DNA of 64,000 nt from Gibbula magus. Taxonomy: Eukaryota > Mollusca > Gastropoda > Trochida > Trochidae. A program made the position numbers and the translations under genes. The notes under the pieces were generated by a model. That model had not been told where the DNA came from. It saw only the letters and a program-made list of their open reading frames with translations, and did not search any database. Location of the stretch: NCBI GenBank assembly GCA_936450465.1, contig OW388291.1, forward strand, positions 74,244,436 through 74,308,435. The letters run 5' to 3'. This document shows positions 24,131-33,900 of the stretch, piece after piece; within the stretch, counting starts at the first letter, position 1, and the number at the start of each line of letters is the position of its first letter.

Positions 24131-24639
24131 GTTTGGTTGCGTAACTAGGTGCAAACAGGTGATGTCATTGAGGTATCTGTCTGTCTGTCTGGTATTGTAC
24201 CTTAGCAAAAACGATAGCGATAGTTTTGTACTCATTTTAGAAGTGACGATTTAGTGTATACCATAACATCATCTAATTCCATATCTCGCAAAAACCGTAG
24301 CTTTTGGTAGCTCTTTGAAGTTCCATGGAATCAAAAAATGGAATCTCAAGTACACACGCCAATAAGCGATCAGCATTGTCAAAGATTTGTCATGTAAGTG
24401 TATTGTCTATTATACCCGTTTAATGTACTGGCGATGAAAATTTTGGATATGGAAAAGTATATTCCGAAGTTAAGGAAATCTGAAATCGGATCCCTTCTGT
24501 TTAATTTGTTTGAGAAATATAATTGATCAAATGATGACATTTCATCAGTACAATTGAAATAATCCAGTTGAATACCAAAGGAAATCCGAAGTACAAGAAA
24601 TTTGCACTTATATACACAGGTAAGTGAACAAACTTTTGG

Positions 24640-24706
24640 GATGCAGCTGTTTTTCGAGAGATCGTATATGTTCACAATAAAAAAAGGTTGTTATCAAGAA
24701 AAATCC
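24640..24706 (+). repeat. Diverged copy of the hammerhead-element right arm
   Basis: TATGTTCACAATAAA followed by AGGTTGTTATCAAG at 24666-24700 parallels TATGTTCACATTAAAG and AAGTTGTTATCCAG of the 29.3-kb element right arm (29381-29410). The catalytic core upstream is not recognisable. Confidence 0.4.
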
Positions 24707-24719
24707 GACTTTTCTTATT

Positions 24720-26157
24720 GAAGATTGACATACACATTTGTAAGAAAAAGATGATATTAGATTTGATACTGCACATTAAGTGAAAAGTATGATCATTTTT
24801 TATTTCCGTCACGGCCGATGTACCAGCACGCAGCTAAAACAACACTTATGATTAATCGTTACTGCGTACTAATGACGTCTTATTATGACTCGCGTGACAG
24901 GCCTATTGTGTCACGCTATTACTACTTAGCACTAATCAACCTAAAACAACACCAGGCTGCAACAATACATCTTAACACCTGGTTTGGGAATAATCTACCT
25001 GAAACACTGTATACTAATGAGGGACCGGTTTTAATTACTGTCATAGTTTTATTACAGTCACGCTTGAATTACCCCGTAGAGAAACTACCTGATGACATTT
25101 CTGAAGGTATAATTTTACACACATGTGGAGAAATCGCTGAATGTGACACTGACGTAAAACCGGGATTATGATCGATTGTTTATGATCATTATCTGGATTA
25201 ATATTAGGGAGAGAGGGCTGACATCTTGTGTTGATGAATATGCTTACGATTAAAAATAATGTAAATATATATGTTTTTTGGTGTGTTTTATCTTGGTACA
25301 GCATTTTATATTATATTTTATTTTATTTATCTTATATTTTCAAGCTAAATTAGCATAATTTATTGACATAAAATAAATAAATCACAATATAATAATAACC
25401 AATAAAAGTTTTTTTAAATATCAAATGAGATATGAAAAGTATGTGGAATTTAAAAAAAAAAGGATTATGAGTATAATATCATGTGACATATTTAGATAGA
25501 TGTCAACAACGAGCAAGAACTATGTACAACACTCATCAAATAAAAGGTAACTGACCTTTTCAAACCAACACAAACCGACATCTTTATTTATCATTCTTGA
25601 TGGTTATTTATGGCAGATCATGAATTGGTAATCCATAAAACAAAGGTAGCTTGGTTAAAACATTAGATTTAATAAATTCATATAAACACTGGTTTTTATA
25701 GAACGAAAATTACTAACTAGTCATTCCCAAAATTATGACGTCGTTACCGTAATTCCTTTCCTCATGTGATGAACTTTACAATACAGATTATCATTAAAAT
25801 TTATAAAATGTGCATATGAAATATATTGAGCAAGTAAGTTGAATATTTCGCTAAATCGTCAAATGTTGCAGATCAAATGTCATGATATAAATGGGATTCT
25901 TTCGTCAATTATCGCACATTGCCCTGTATGATATTGTTAAAGTGTGATTTATTCAAATCTCCGTTTTAAGTTGATAAATTCCCACAAATGCAGCTGTAAT
26001 TTGCGTTACTGATCATTCACCTACTGGTATGACGTATTAGATAAATACTTATGTATAAGAGCATTACTTGTAGGGAAGTAGACAGTTATAGAGTTCAAGA
26101 CTATATAAAAAAAAAATATCGGAGATTGAAACATGATAATGTAAGGAAAAAGCTATT
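24720..26157. other. Unassigned stretch with a 117-codon frame
   Basis: A plus-strand frame at 24818-25171 is the longest here. It has less AT bias than its surroundings and no internal repeats, but I recognise no domain, and no promoter or splice context supports it. It could be a fragment of an unrecognised element or chance. The remainder is AT-rich with nothing visible. Confidence 0.25.
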
Positions 26158-27168
26158 ACGGACAGACAGACAGACAGACAAAATATTTTATTAATGTGTC
26201 ACATGTTTTGTATATAATCGGGTACAGTGACAATTTAAAAACATAGAGTAGTATACAAACATCAGGCCATATGGCCAATGAGACACACAAGACAATGATA
26301 TACAAGTACAAAATGAAAGATTAAGATATGAGTTAATATCTCAAATATGGCAGGATTTAAATATAATTATTGTGGTTGACTTAATATCTTTCGCCGATAC
26401 ATACGGCTTACTAAAGCGGCCAATGGATTTACAATATGTTCTAGTTGTAAAAGGAATGTAGTTTGTTCAATATGCGATAAGTTGGTGAAACTCGGGTACG
26501 AAATACTAACATTTTGGAAAAGGTCATACCGAAGATCTGAGTAATATGGACAATTTACTAAGAAGTGAACTTCATCTTCGACAGCCTGATGATTACAGTG
26601 GCGACACATCCTATCAATAAGAGGTGTAACAGGGCGGGAAAATCTACCACGTTCTAAATAGTTCCAATGGAAGTGTACCACAACGTAGCTTTCCTAGTAC
26701 ACTACGGTGCCATCTAGGCAATATAGAAGTAACATATGGTTCTGGGATAACAGTGTTCTTAAACTGTCTAAATGTACGAAGCTTATTTCCATTGGGATTT
26801 CCCTGATCATTCCACAGTTCACGTAGCCACTCCTGGTGATCTAACAACTGTATATGCTGAGCTGATGCAGTCAATTCACAATTAGATATATGTAGCAAAT
26901 TTATCACTGGGAGATTCAACGATTGTAACAAAGATGACACAATATTATCCCATGATTTGGCATGACGCCGTGACCAACTACTAATAATGAAAGGCAATCT
27001 ATTGTATGCCACACGGTGCAGCCTTACCCAGAATCTCAGTATTTCTAGTCTCTGTTTGTCACCCCTTACTGGCAAGCACGATTTTGTACTGCGCTTATAC
27101 AGCTAAAATTCCTCGTTCCCCAAAGAGCTGCACCATATGACAAAATAGGTTGGACTAAGTTAGTGTAT
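26158..27168 (-). mobile_element. Broken LINE fragment, copy 2
   Basis: Minus-strand fragment related to the LINE at 10.9-13.7 kb. It begins next to a TA-rich run near 27165-27182, keeps only the C-terminal part of the RT protein, and ends with GTGACACATTAATAAAA and a (TGTC)n tail at about 26160-26180. The tail fits LINE families that end in short microsatellites instead of poly(A). Confidence 0.75.
26367..27168 (-). pseudogene. LINE RT C-terminal pseudogene, frame-broken
   Basis: From the 5' side, 27168-27073 reads VQPILSYGAALWG and AVQNRAC, matching VEPVLFYGSGIWG and LVQNKAC of copy 1 (residues 550-577), then hits a stop. About nine codons are missing and the frame changes before PVRGDK (27074 on), which corresponds to LATRGD of copy 1. 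A second shift lies near 26650-26680, where an extra 4 nt (one codon plus one base) separate LPLEL from ERGRFSR (copy 1: LPLAIETGRYSK). The last part keeps the zinc motif C-X2-C-X9-H-X4-C and ends at a stop near 26367. The protein differs throughout from copy 1, so this is another subfamily, long inactive. Confidence 0.75.
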
Positions 27169-27500
27169 TATATATATATATTACGTTTAATCATGAGACA
27201 AAGATCAGTACAAGTTCCAGGTGAATGTAGTGTTGTTGGAGGATGAATAAAGCTAGTTAGATATATACAGGAATGATACCTTGTTCTTTTCAAACTACGC
27301 CGATATGTCTGTCTCTTTATACACTCTATAAACCCTGATAGTGTCTACTGTTCAGCTTTCAGGACCATCGTATCAAAGGCAGACTAAAATTTAGTCTATG
27401 GAATTTTTAAAATGACTGTACCTTTATCCTTATGCTTTTATATTTTTCAATACTACCAGTTCCGTCATTCGGTTTATCTAGACTTGCTGAATAAGGATCA

Positions 27501-27547
27501 AGACTGTATTAAAGGCTCTTTTTTGTTTTACACAGTCATGGGGCAGG
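27501..27547 (+). repeat. Dispersed repeat, copy B (pairs with 16868-16909)
   Basis: Holds AGACTGTA, AGGCTCTT, TTGTTTT and ACACAGTCATGGGGCAGG in the same order as 16868-16909. Similarity extends weakly about 20 bp upstream. Confidence 0.6.
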
Positions 27548-28019
27548 TCTATTTCATTGGTTCCGGACGATGATATCAATATATCGCTTCAAATAGAGTA
27601 TTAACGATTTATCGACCTGATATATCAGTATGGAATGTTGCTAAGACTTATATTCTCGTTATCTACTAGTATATAATAAATTTTTCACTCTTGTATCCTC
27701 ATCTACTAGTATACAATCAATTGTTTCACGCTTGTATGAAAACAATATACATAGGAAGCTGTGGTGTTTTTCAATTTCCGAGAGTTAGGATTACTGTTCT
27801 ACCATGACGTAATGTGTTCAAAACCTCCTTTTTGCTCTCTACACGACATATCTTGTTCAACTTCAAATTTGACTTCATTCTGCATCAGCTCAACCAAGAT
27901 AATGTATTCTCGGGGTCATTTTATTGTAGGAACAATCTACAAAAGAGTATAATATGGCTTTTCAATTCTTTGTTGACATGAAAGACAGAGATCATAAGAT
28001 TTGTCCATTGTGGTCAAGT

Positions 28020-28420
28020 TCCAGAGATCCACGGTAGCGTTTCCTGGCTATGACGTAAGTTGGTCATCCATCTCGGACCAGACATGCATGGCACTGACCG
28101 GTGAAAGCGAGCAAGTCTGACGTTAATTACTCACTAACTACCTATGATGATGTTAATCAACGGGATACTGCTTCCTGGCACCGATCAGAGTATGACGCGC
28201 GCTAAGCGCACGCTTCACGTGAAGTTCGTGCCATGTACATTTCATAGGGGGGCGTGCAGTTGTCACAACAAACCGACATGATCGTGCAGGTTAAACGCAC
28301 CGAGGGTCGATGATTAGTATCGATTTCAGATGTGGACCAGTGGTGATTGCATGTGCATGCTTCCCCGTGTACATTTCACAGTAGGGCACGGGATTTAGTC
28401 AGAACACGTGCACGGTATTG
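28020..28420. other. GC-richer non-coding island with an internal duplication
   Basis: This 400-bp patch is clearly GC-richer than its flanks, with GCGCGCTAAGCGC and a TCACGTGA E-box (28215-28222). TGTACATTTCA followed by GGG occurs twice, near 28235 and 28369, each time preceded by CGTG and followed by a C/G-rich CGTG or CACGGG block. No coding frame. It could be a conserved regulatory element. Confidence 0.35.
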
Positions 28421-29265
28421 ACACTTGACTGACACTTTGCAGAGCAACTGGTTCGGTGTCTATTTCGGTTGGGTGTTGATGTGGAAAAGAACCAAATCTC
28501 CTGGAAATATTTCAATCAATGCCATATTTAACGCTCTTACGGATTCCATTAAACGTAAATGTTTGTGTTTCCGTGCCGATGGGCGGAGATTGAACAGATA
28601 GGAGATTTTAACAGTACAATGTTACAGCCGAGACAAACACTTTGAAGCTTGTACAACTGTATCCCTATTTAGTATTTCCAATATAACTCAGCGTATTTCT
28701 AAATGATGATAAGTCTACGCTTTTGGATGAGTGAACCCTTGGTTTCTAGTTCATGGAAGATGTAAGACGTGGATGAATTAATGAAATGCACGCATATATT
28801 TCCTAAAAGTTTGTATTTGGACAGAATTAGATTTTTATAACATAGGAAGCAGATATATGTGTGTATAATGCAGAAATATCAATAAAAAAAACGGAAATAT
28901 TAATCATTTACAAGATAAGGTGAAATACGACAATTAAGATTTGTTAATATGGATACAGGCTTGAAACACAGACAGTAACGTATATGTCCATACATTTAGT
29001 TTAATTGATCTTTCAATTCATATTTTAACAGAAAGGCAGAAATAGTTTATTCAAATGTCAAAAGTTAAACATATACATGATTTAAATATACATAAAAGAA
29101 CTGAAATGTGTATAACAACCAGCCATTATTTGGTTTATGAGACACTATTAAAATATATCACATCTATACAACTTTATAAAAGTGATAATTAAATGGTAAA
29201 AGAAGATTATGGTTAATACATGTATAAGCAATATAAACTGATGAGAAATTAAGTATAAGACTATC
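28421..29265. other. Non-coding stretch, nothing recognised
   Basis: AT-rich, short frames only; a 68-codon minus frame (29148-29354) overlaps the foldback element and is incidental. Confidence 0.4.
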
Positions 29266-29421
29266 AGGATGATTTTCTGGATAACAACTTCTTTAATGTG
29301 AAAATACACGAGGTGGAATGTGATCCCGTTTCCACCTGATGAAGGAGTGAGCATATACTCCGAAACGTCGTGTATTTGTGTATGTTCACATTAAAGAAGT
29401 TGTTATCCAGAAAATCTCCCT
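29266..29421 (+). mobile_element. Foldback element carrying a hammerhead ribozyme (Penelope-type terminal repeat)
   Basis: Perfect 32-bp inverted repeats at 29271-29302 and 29385-29416 (extending to about 38 bp with two mismatches) surround an 82-bp centre containing the hammerhead motif. Sequence to the right (CTTCTAAATGCCCTTCAAAG, about 29447-29466) matches the flank of three other copies in the window (TCTAGAATGC then CTCAAAC at 33.4, 39.85 and 42.9 kb). The right arm core AAAGAAGTTGTTATCCAG recurs as AAAGAAGTTGATCATCCAT in those copies. Hammerhead ribozymes are established in the flanking repeats of Penelope-like elements; assignment here is by that resemblance, since no RT is present. 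Confidence 0.7.
29317..29392 (+). ncRNA. Hammerhead ribozyme motif, type I, minimal stem III
   Basis: Core CTGATGA (29336-29342) and GAAA (29362-29365) flank stem II GGAGT/ACTCC (29344-29348 with 29357-29361) and an 8-nt loop. GAAAC is followed directly by GTC, so stem III would be the self-complementary ACGT (29365-29368), which can pair only between two molecules. Predicted cleavage follows C29369. Stem I has CAC/GTG next to the core (29333-29335 with 29370-29372), an internal loop, then AATGTGA/TCACATT (29317-29323 with 29386-29392). One extra A (29343) lies between CTGATGA and stem II compared with the canonical core, and could lower activity. This is the minimal, dimer-type architecture described for metazoan Penelope-like elements. 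Confidence 0.75.
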
Positions 29422-29999
29422 GTCCATCTTCTTCTCATGTATACCACTTCTAAATGCCCTTCAAAGACCTACAAGCATATCTTTGACAGTTGAAATTTGG
29501 TAGGCCTGGAATAGAACTATTAAAACTGAATTATCATATTTACAATATTCTCGTATAAATAACATCAAACAGTTACATCAACATGAAGGATGTCACAGAT
29601 TAGTGCAGATAAAGTTGCAACTATATTTTATGAATATTATTTTCTACGACGCACGTTGACGACATCCTGCTCGGTATTTGTCCGTGTCACTGTGATATTC
29701 AGCACGACATTTACTACGTGTTCTGCGTTCATAAATACCGTGTTTATGTTGAGCACATGGGTCTTTCGAAAACAAACTAAAATTGTTAATCTAGAATCGT
29801 TTATTTTTTTTTTAATTCCTCTTCTTTGAGTAATAACTATTAATAGAATTTATTTCTGAAACTGTCATTGTTTGGTATAATTTCGCAACATGTCTTTATA
29901 TGAAGTTTTGAAGTACGCTAAATAAATTTGAACGTAAGGGAACTTATCCCAATATACACAATCGTAAAACAACAGTCGAATTAGCATAATACTGCAATG

Positions 30000-30375
30000 C
30001 GTGTCACTATCAGTTCTAGGGGGATCATACATGTACGCGCGTGTTAATACCCCGACCCCCTCCCATCCTTCTCATTGCTTTTCTGTCAGTGGTGAGATTT
30101 CCTACCCTTCTCCCCCAGGGGTGGGGATCAAGCAGTGGGGGTGATGTCAGGGTGGATTAGAACTAACTACACACAAACCTAACCTCCAACTACTAATTCC
30201 CTATCTTCTTGATGAAGTTTCCCTCCCACTTTCTCCACAGGGGTAAGGTGAGGGAGAGGGGTAGGGTGAAGCTACATGTATCTGCACCCCGGGGATCTGA
30301 GCTGGGAGGGGGTAGAGTGACTCGGGATTAGCCGGTAATCTGACTAACTGTACCTCTGCAGGGGTGGTGTTCAAT
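30000..30375. other. G/C-run-rich island
   Basis: Many runs of 4-5 C or G in an otherwise AT-rich area (for example CCCCGACCCCCTCCC near 30050, GGGGTGGGG near 30119, GGGAGGGGG near 30305). It could form G-quadruplex or i-motif structures. No coding frame seen. Confidence 0.4.
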
Positions 30376-32400
30376 TAATGAATAAGACAAAAATTAGTGG
30401 TTTTCATGACATGGAAATGTTAGTAAAATTATACTAATGCGTATATTGAAAACATTTCTAGAGATGAAACTCTTTCAGAGACATTCTAGATATAGTACCT
30501 ATATAAGGGAATACTTACTTAACGTTTTCAGAGAGTTTTTTCAGCAAAGGGCCACAGACCCATTATACATATGATTATATATAAACATACATAATAGCAA
30601 TATACAACATTGTGAGAATGGCAGTGTTATATGTTCATGGTTACAAGAAATTTTTATCTTATTTTCATGACAAAAAATAGGTATCGTGTAAGAGAATTTG
30701 TGCCAGAGGTAACCTTTGATGAAGACAAATTCGGTAAATTTTACTTAAAATGGATATGTTTGATAATAATAAGAGAGGATATCACTTCTCTCTTTCGTGT
30801 AAAAGGGACATTCTAGGCAAAAGTGATATTCATTTCCTATATAAGGTGTGACATAACGTAGACAAAGGCAATCTTCACTTTCACGATTAGATATCTACCA
30901 CATTCTATCATTGTGAATTCAGCAACGAAATCTACTAAGAAAAATACGAAACGATCCAACACTGATACTAATGGCTTGAAATTAAAAATCTAAAAATCTT
31001 TGAAACAAGTATAATACCACATGACTACAATGGAAACGGGTCAAAACGCTCCAAAACCGAAACGCCTCGAAAGGTATACCAGAACGCGGCAGTAATAAGA
31101 AGTGATACATCACCACGAAAGTCCCGTTTATTAGCTGTTGTATTATATGTTTATAACTTTGATGTCGGTGTTGGGATACTTTTATCTTTGTGTCCATATA
31201 TGTTTAAAAAAATTATTGTGTGAGTAATTGAGAACACATCAATATACACTTGGAATAATATATTCATTCGTATGTACACACATGCATATAACACACAGTT
31301 TGACCGCCTGAAATTCGTATAGAGTCATAGGCACTAATCATATATATAACAAATATATCCGATCCATTATTATGCAGCTTCACTCACTTTCATGTAAAAA
31401 CCATATAAACATAAAAACAACTTTTCAATACAAAGATGTATGGCGAAAGGGAAGAAGACATATATTTTATTCACGTGCAACATGCTCAGCATCACACGGC
31501 CGTAAAGATGTTGATCTTCCATATAGATTTGATATTCTTTTGTAGAACAATACCATGGTAATTAAATACGTTGACACTTTATTTTATATATGCATTTAGA
31601 ATACAATGTATTAACCAAGAGAGTTTGAACTTGTGATGCACATAATTATTCAGATTAAAATAAAGCTTTATTCAGTTATATTCTGAAAACCACATGTTTT
31701 ACTTATAAATGTATCTTTTCATTTTGCATGTCTTCCAAAATGATTAATGGACAACTTAAATATTAAAGTTCCGTTACATTGTACCAAGCACTCCAACCTA
31801 ATTAGCATAAATTAGCATACCGGTCCCACGTGGCCTGTAGTAATTACTGTTAGTGTTTCAAGTGTTACTGATTGCCAATCATGACACTTACGGCAGGTAT
31901 TGTTGATGTAGATTTCACGTGTAAACGTGTCACTGGTGATTAGGATCAACCATTGTCTTAGCTTCAATACCCGCTTAAAGGTGATTATCTCCTTACAAGA
32001 TAAGAAAATACAGCTGGTTAAACTAATATGTCATCCATTGTTATTTTTGAAGGCTTGAATTATTATACGGTTGGAATTATAACATTTTGTATTCAATAGG
32101 TTTTGTGTGAATAATTGGGAATATCTTGAACGGTAAATAATTCTTATACATAATTTCAATGTAATAACAGTTCATGTTATTTTCATATAAATATTAAAAA
32201 CTAAATTAATGCGGTAACTCTCATGATTTAATTTTGGTTTCAAATTCTATTCACAAACCGCGTCATATTCAGAAGAGCTATAGACGAAATAGATAACAGA
32301 TGCTGCTTGTCACGACTTTGAACTTTGAATCAAACCACGCTAACTACGATGTACGACTATTATCAACAGTATAGCACTCTATACCGAGATAGACAATTAA
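30376..32400. other. Non-coding stretch, nothing recognised
   Basis: AT-rich. AAAGATGTTGATCTTCCATA near 31505 weakly resembles the foldback-family arm. Short frames at 30631-30816 and 30982-31197 are unsupported. Confidence 0.4.
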
Positions 32401-32404
32401 CCAT

Positions 32405-32455
32405 TCTGAAACACGTTTCGGAGTGTATGCTTACCGGTTCATCAGGAGACATGGA
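32405..32455 (-). ncRNA. Decayed hammerhead-ribozyme copy
   Basis: On the minus strand CTGATGA (32445-32439) is followed by AAGCATAC and then CACTCCGAAACGTG (GAAACGTG at 32419-32412). The order and the AGCATAC-ACTCC-GAAACGT block match the 29.3-kb ribozyme. The 5' side of stem II is mutated (CCGGT instead of GGAGT), and the cleavage triplet is GTG, not GUH, so it should be inactive. Confidence 0.55.
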
Positions 32456-33316
32456 ACAAGTACTACAAAGTGTTTTCCAGAAGCAAACTTTTGTCATGGT
32501 ATATACTTGAATTGACTTTCACAAATTTGAAATAGTTGTTTTCATAAATTCAGTTAAACGATGTTTCGAGAATTAGATGATTTGAACGATAAATACAAAG
32601 TGATAACAGCTGTTAGGTTAATAATTTCGTTCTTTTTACGTATTACAACGACGCATTAGGACATAGAAGTAAAAGCGTTAAAACTAATTTGAAAGTAGAT
32701 ACGGAAGTAAACGTCAACCTTTTGACGTATTATTTTTACAAAGAGAAACGCAACATTTAAAAAACCGATTGTCATTGAGTATGATTTTAATTGTGTCATA
32801 TTTCAGCGAATGTACGTTTAGCGAGTATACACATACATACTTTAGCAATATGAATACTCGCACGTTTTGAATGGGAGTGACATGAAAGCTATTTTTCATA
32901 TTGTTACATTCAAATTAAGTTTCACGCCCAAATATCGTGTAGAATTTGTGAATAAATTTGCATTATTTTAACACTCCCTAGATTTTATACTAAAGAATGT
33001 GAAACTAGGAGCGGAAGTGGATTTGAATGAGTATTTGAGTGAGGACAATTCGTTCTGAGGAGTCTGTGGAAAATGAGTCTGGCTGCCCATGGGATTTCTT
33101 GTAAGGCCTCTTCAGTGTACATTGTATATTCATATAAGTCATATAATTAAAAAAAACCAGATAACATGTTAGAATAAACTATAGAAAAGTATTGTTGAAT
33201 GCATCACTGTTCACGTGGAAAGAATGTCGTGTATTTCATATCTACCATTTTGTGTTACAATTATGTGTTTTAATACAGCCAAAATCCACTATTTAATTTT
33301 ACAACGTTAATCGTAT

Positions 33317-33469
33317 AACAACTGTTATATAAAGAATAGAGACGATTTTATGGATATACAACTTCTTTATTCTTTGAAGGCGACGTTTCGACATGGGTTC
33401 TAAATAATGTCGTTGTCGAGCAAGTGGTGTCACCAAACTTCTAGAATGCCAATCAAACAACTGTTATAT
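33317..33469 (-). mobile_element. Penelope-type terminal-repeat copy between 14-bp direct repeats
   Basis: AACAACTGTTATAT occurs at 33317-33330 and again at 33456-33469, bounding 125 bp. On the minus strand the interior contains GTCGAAACGTCG (33393-33382), then AAAGAAGTTGTATATCCAT, the same order as in the 29.3-kb element. The plus right end CTTCTAGAATGCC then ATCAAACAACTGTT matches the 42.9-kb and 39.86-kb copies. Here GTCGAAACGTCG is preceded by a potential stem (GACAT/ATGTC), but CTGATGA is not present. Confidence 0.6.
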
Positions 33470-33660
33470 GGTAAAACCTTTTTTGTTTTAAATGTTCGTC
33501 TCTCATAATTCGTTTTTGAATGGTTCTGTACATGTTTTATAATGTTTTAAGTGTAAAAGTGTTAATGTCGTTTAGCTATGTACAGAAGTGAGACGTTAAT
33601 ATACTGTTGTCTGTCTGTAAGGTTGTCTTTCGTAAAAACTTTTACATACAAACAAAAACA

Positions 33661-33745
33661 GATTTTCTGGATTAAAACTTTTATAGTGAGTGGAAACTCT
33701 ACATTTTGGAGTATACGGTCACTCCTGCATCGGGTGGAAATGGGG
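33661..33745 (-). ncRNA. Decayed hammerhead-ribozyme copy with family arm
   Basis: On the minus strand CCGATGC (33733-33727) replaces CTGATGA, followed by AGGAGTGACCGTATACTCC (stem II GGAGT/ACTCC intact) and AAAATGTAG in place of GAAACGTCG. Downstream come a degenerate arm and ATCCAGAAAATC (33672-33661), identical to the end of the right arm at 29405-29416. Preserved stem II with a broken core marks an old, inactive copy. Confidence 0.6.
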
Positions 33746-33900
33746 ATATAGGTAGGATATATTTAAAAAGAATGTTAACAATTATGGGAAAACTGAGTTA
33801 AAGAGTTTAAGATACATTTTAAATACATTGTTAATTTCACAATGAGGATTAAATTGAGTGGGGTATACACTTAGAATGTTCAATACAAATACGATATATA

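Noticed and set aside
24818..25171. A 117-codon frame as a real gene
   Set aside because: No domain, promoter or splice support; kept only as an unassigned note.
31440..31530. Possible extra foldback-family copy
   Set aside because: Only a weak arm-like match (AAAGATGTTGATCTTCCATA) without the GAAACGTC block or the conserved right end.
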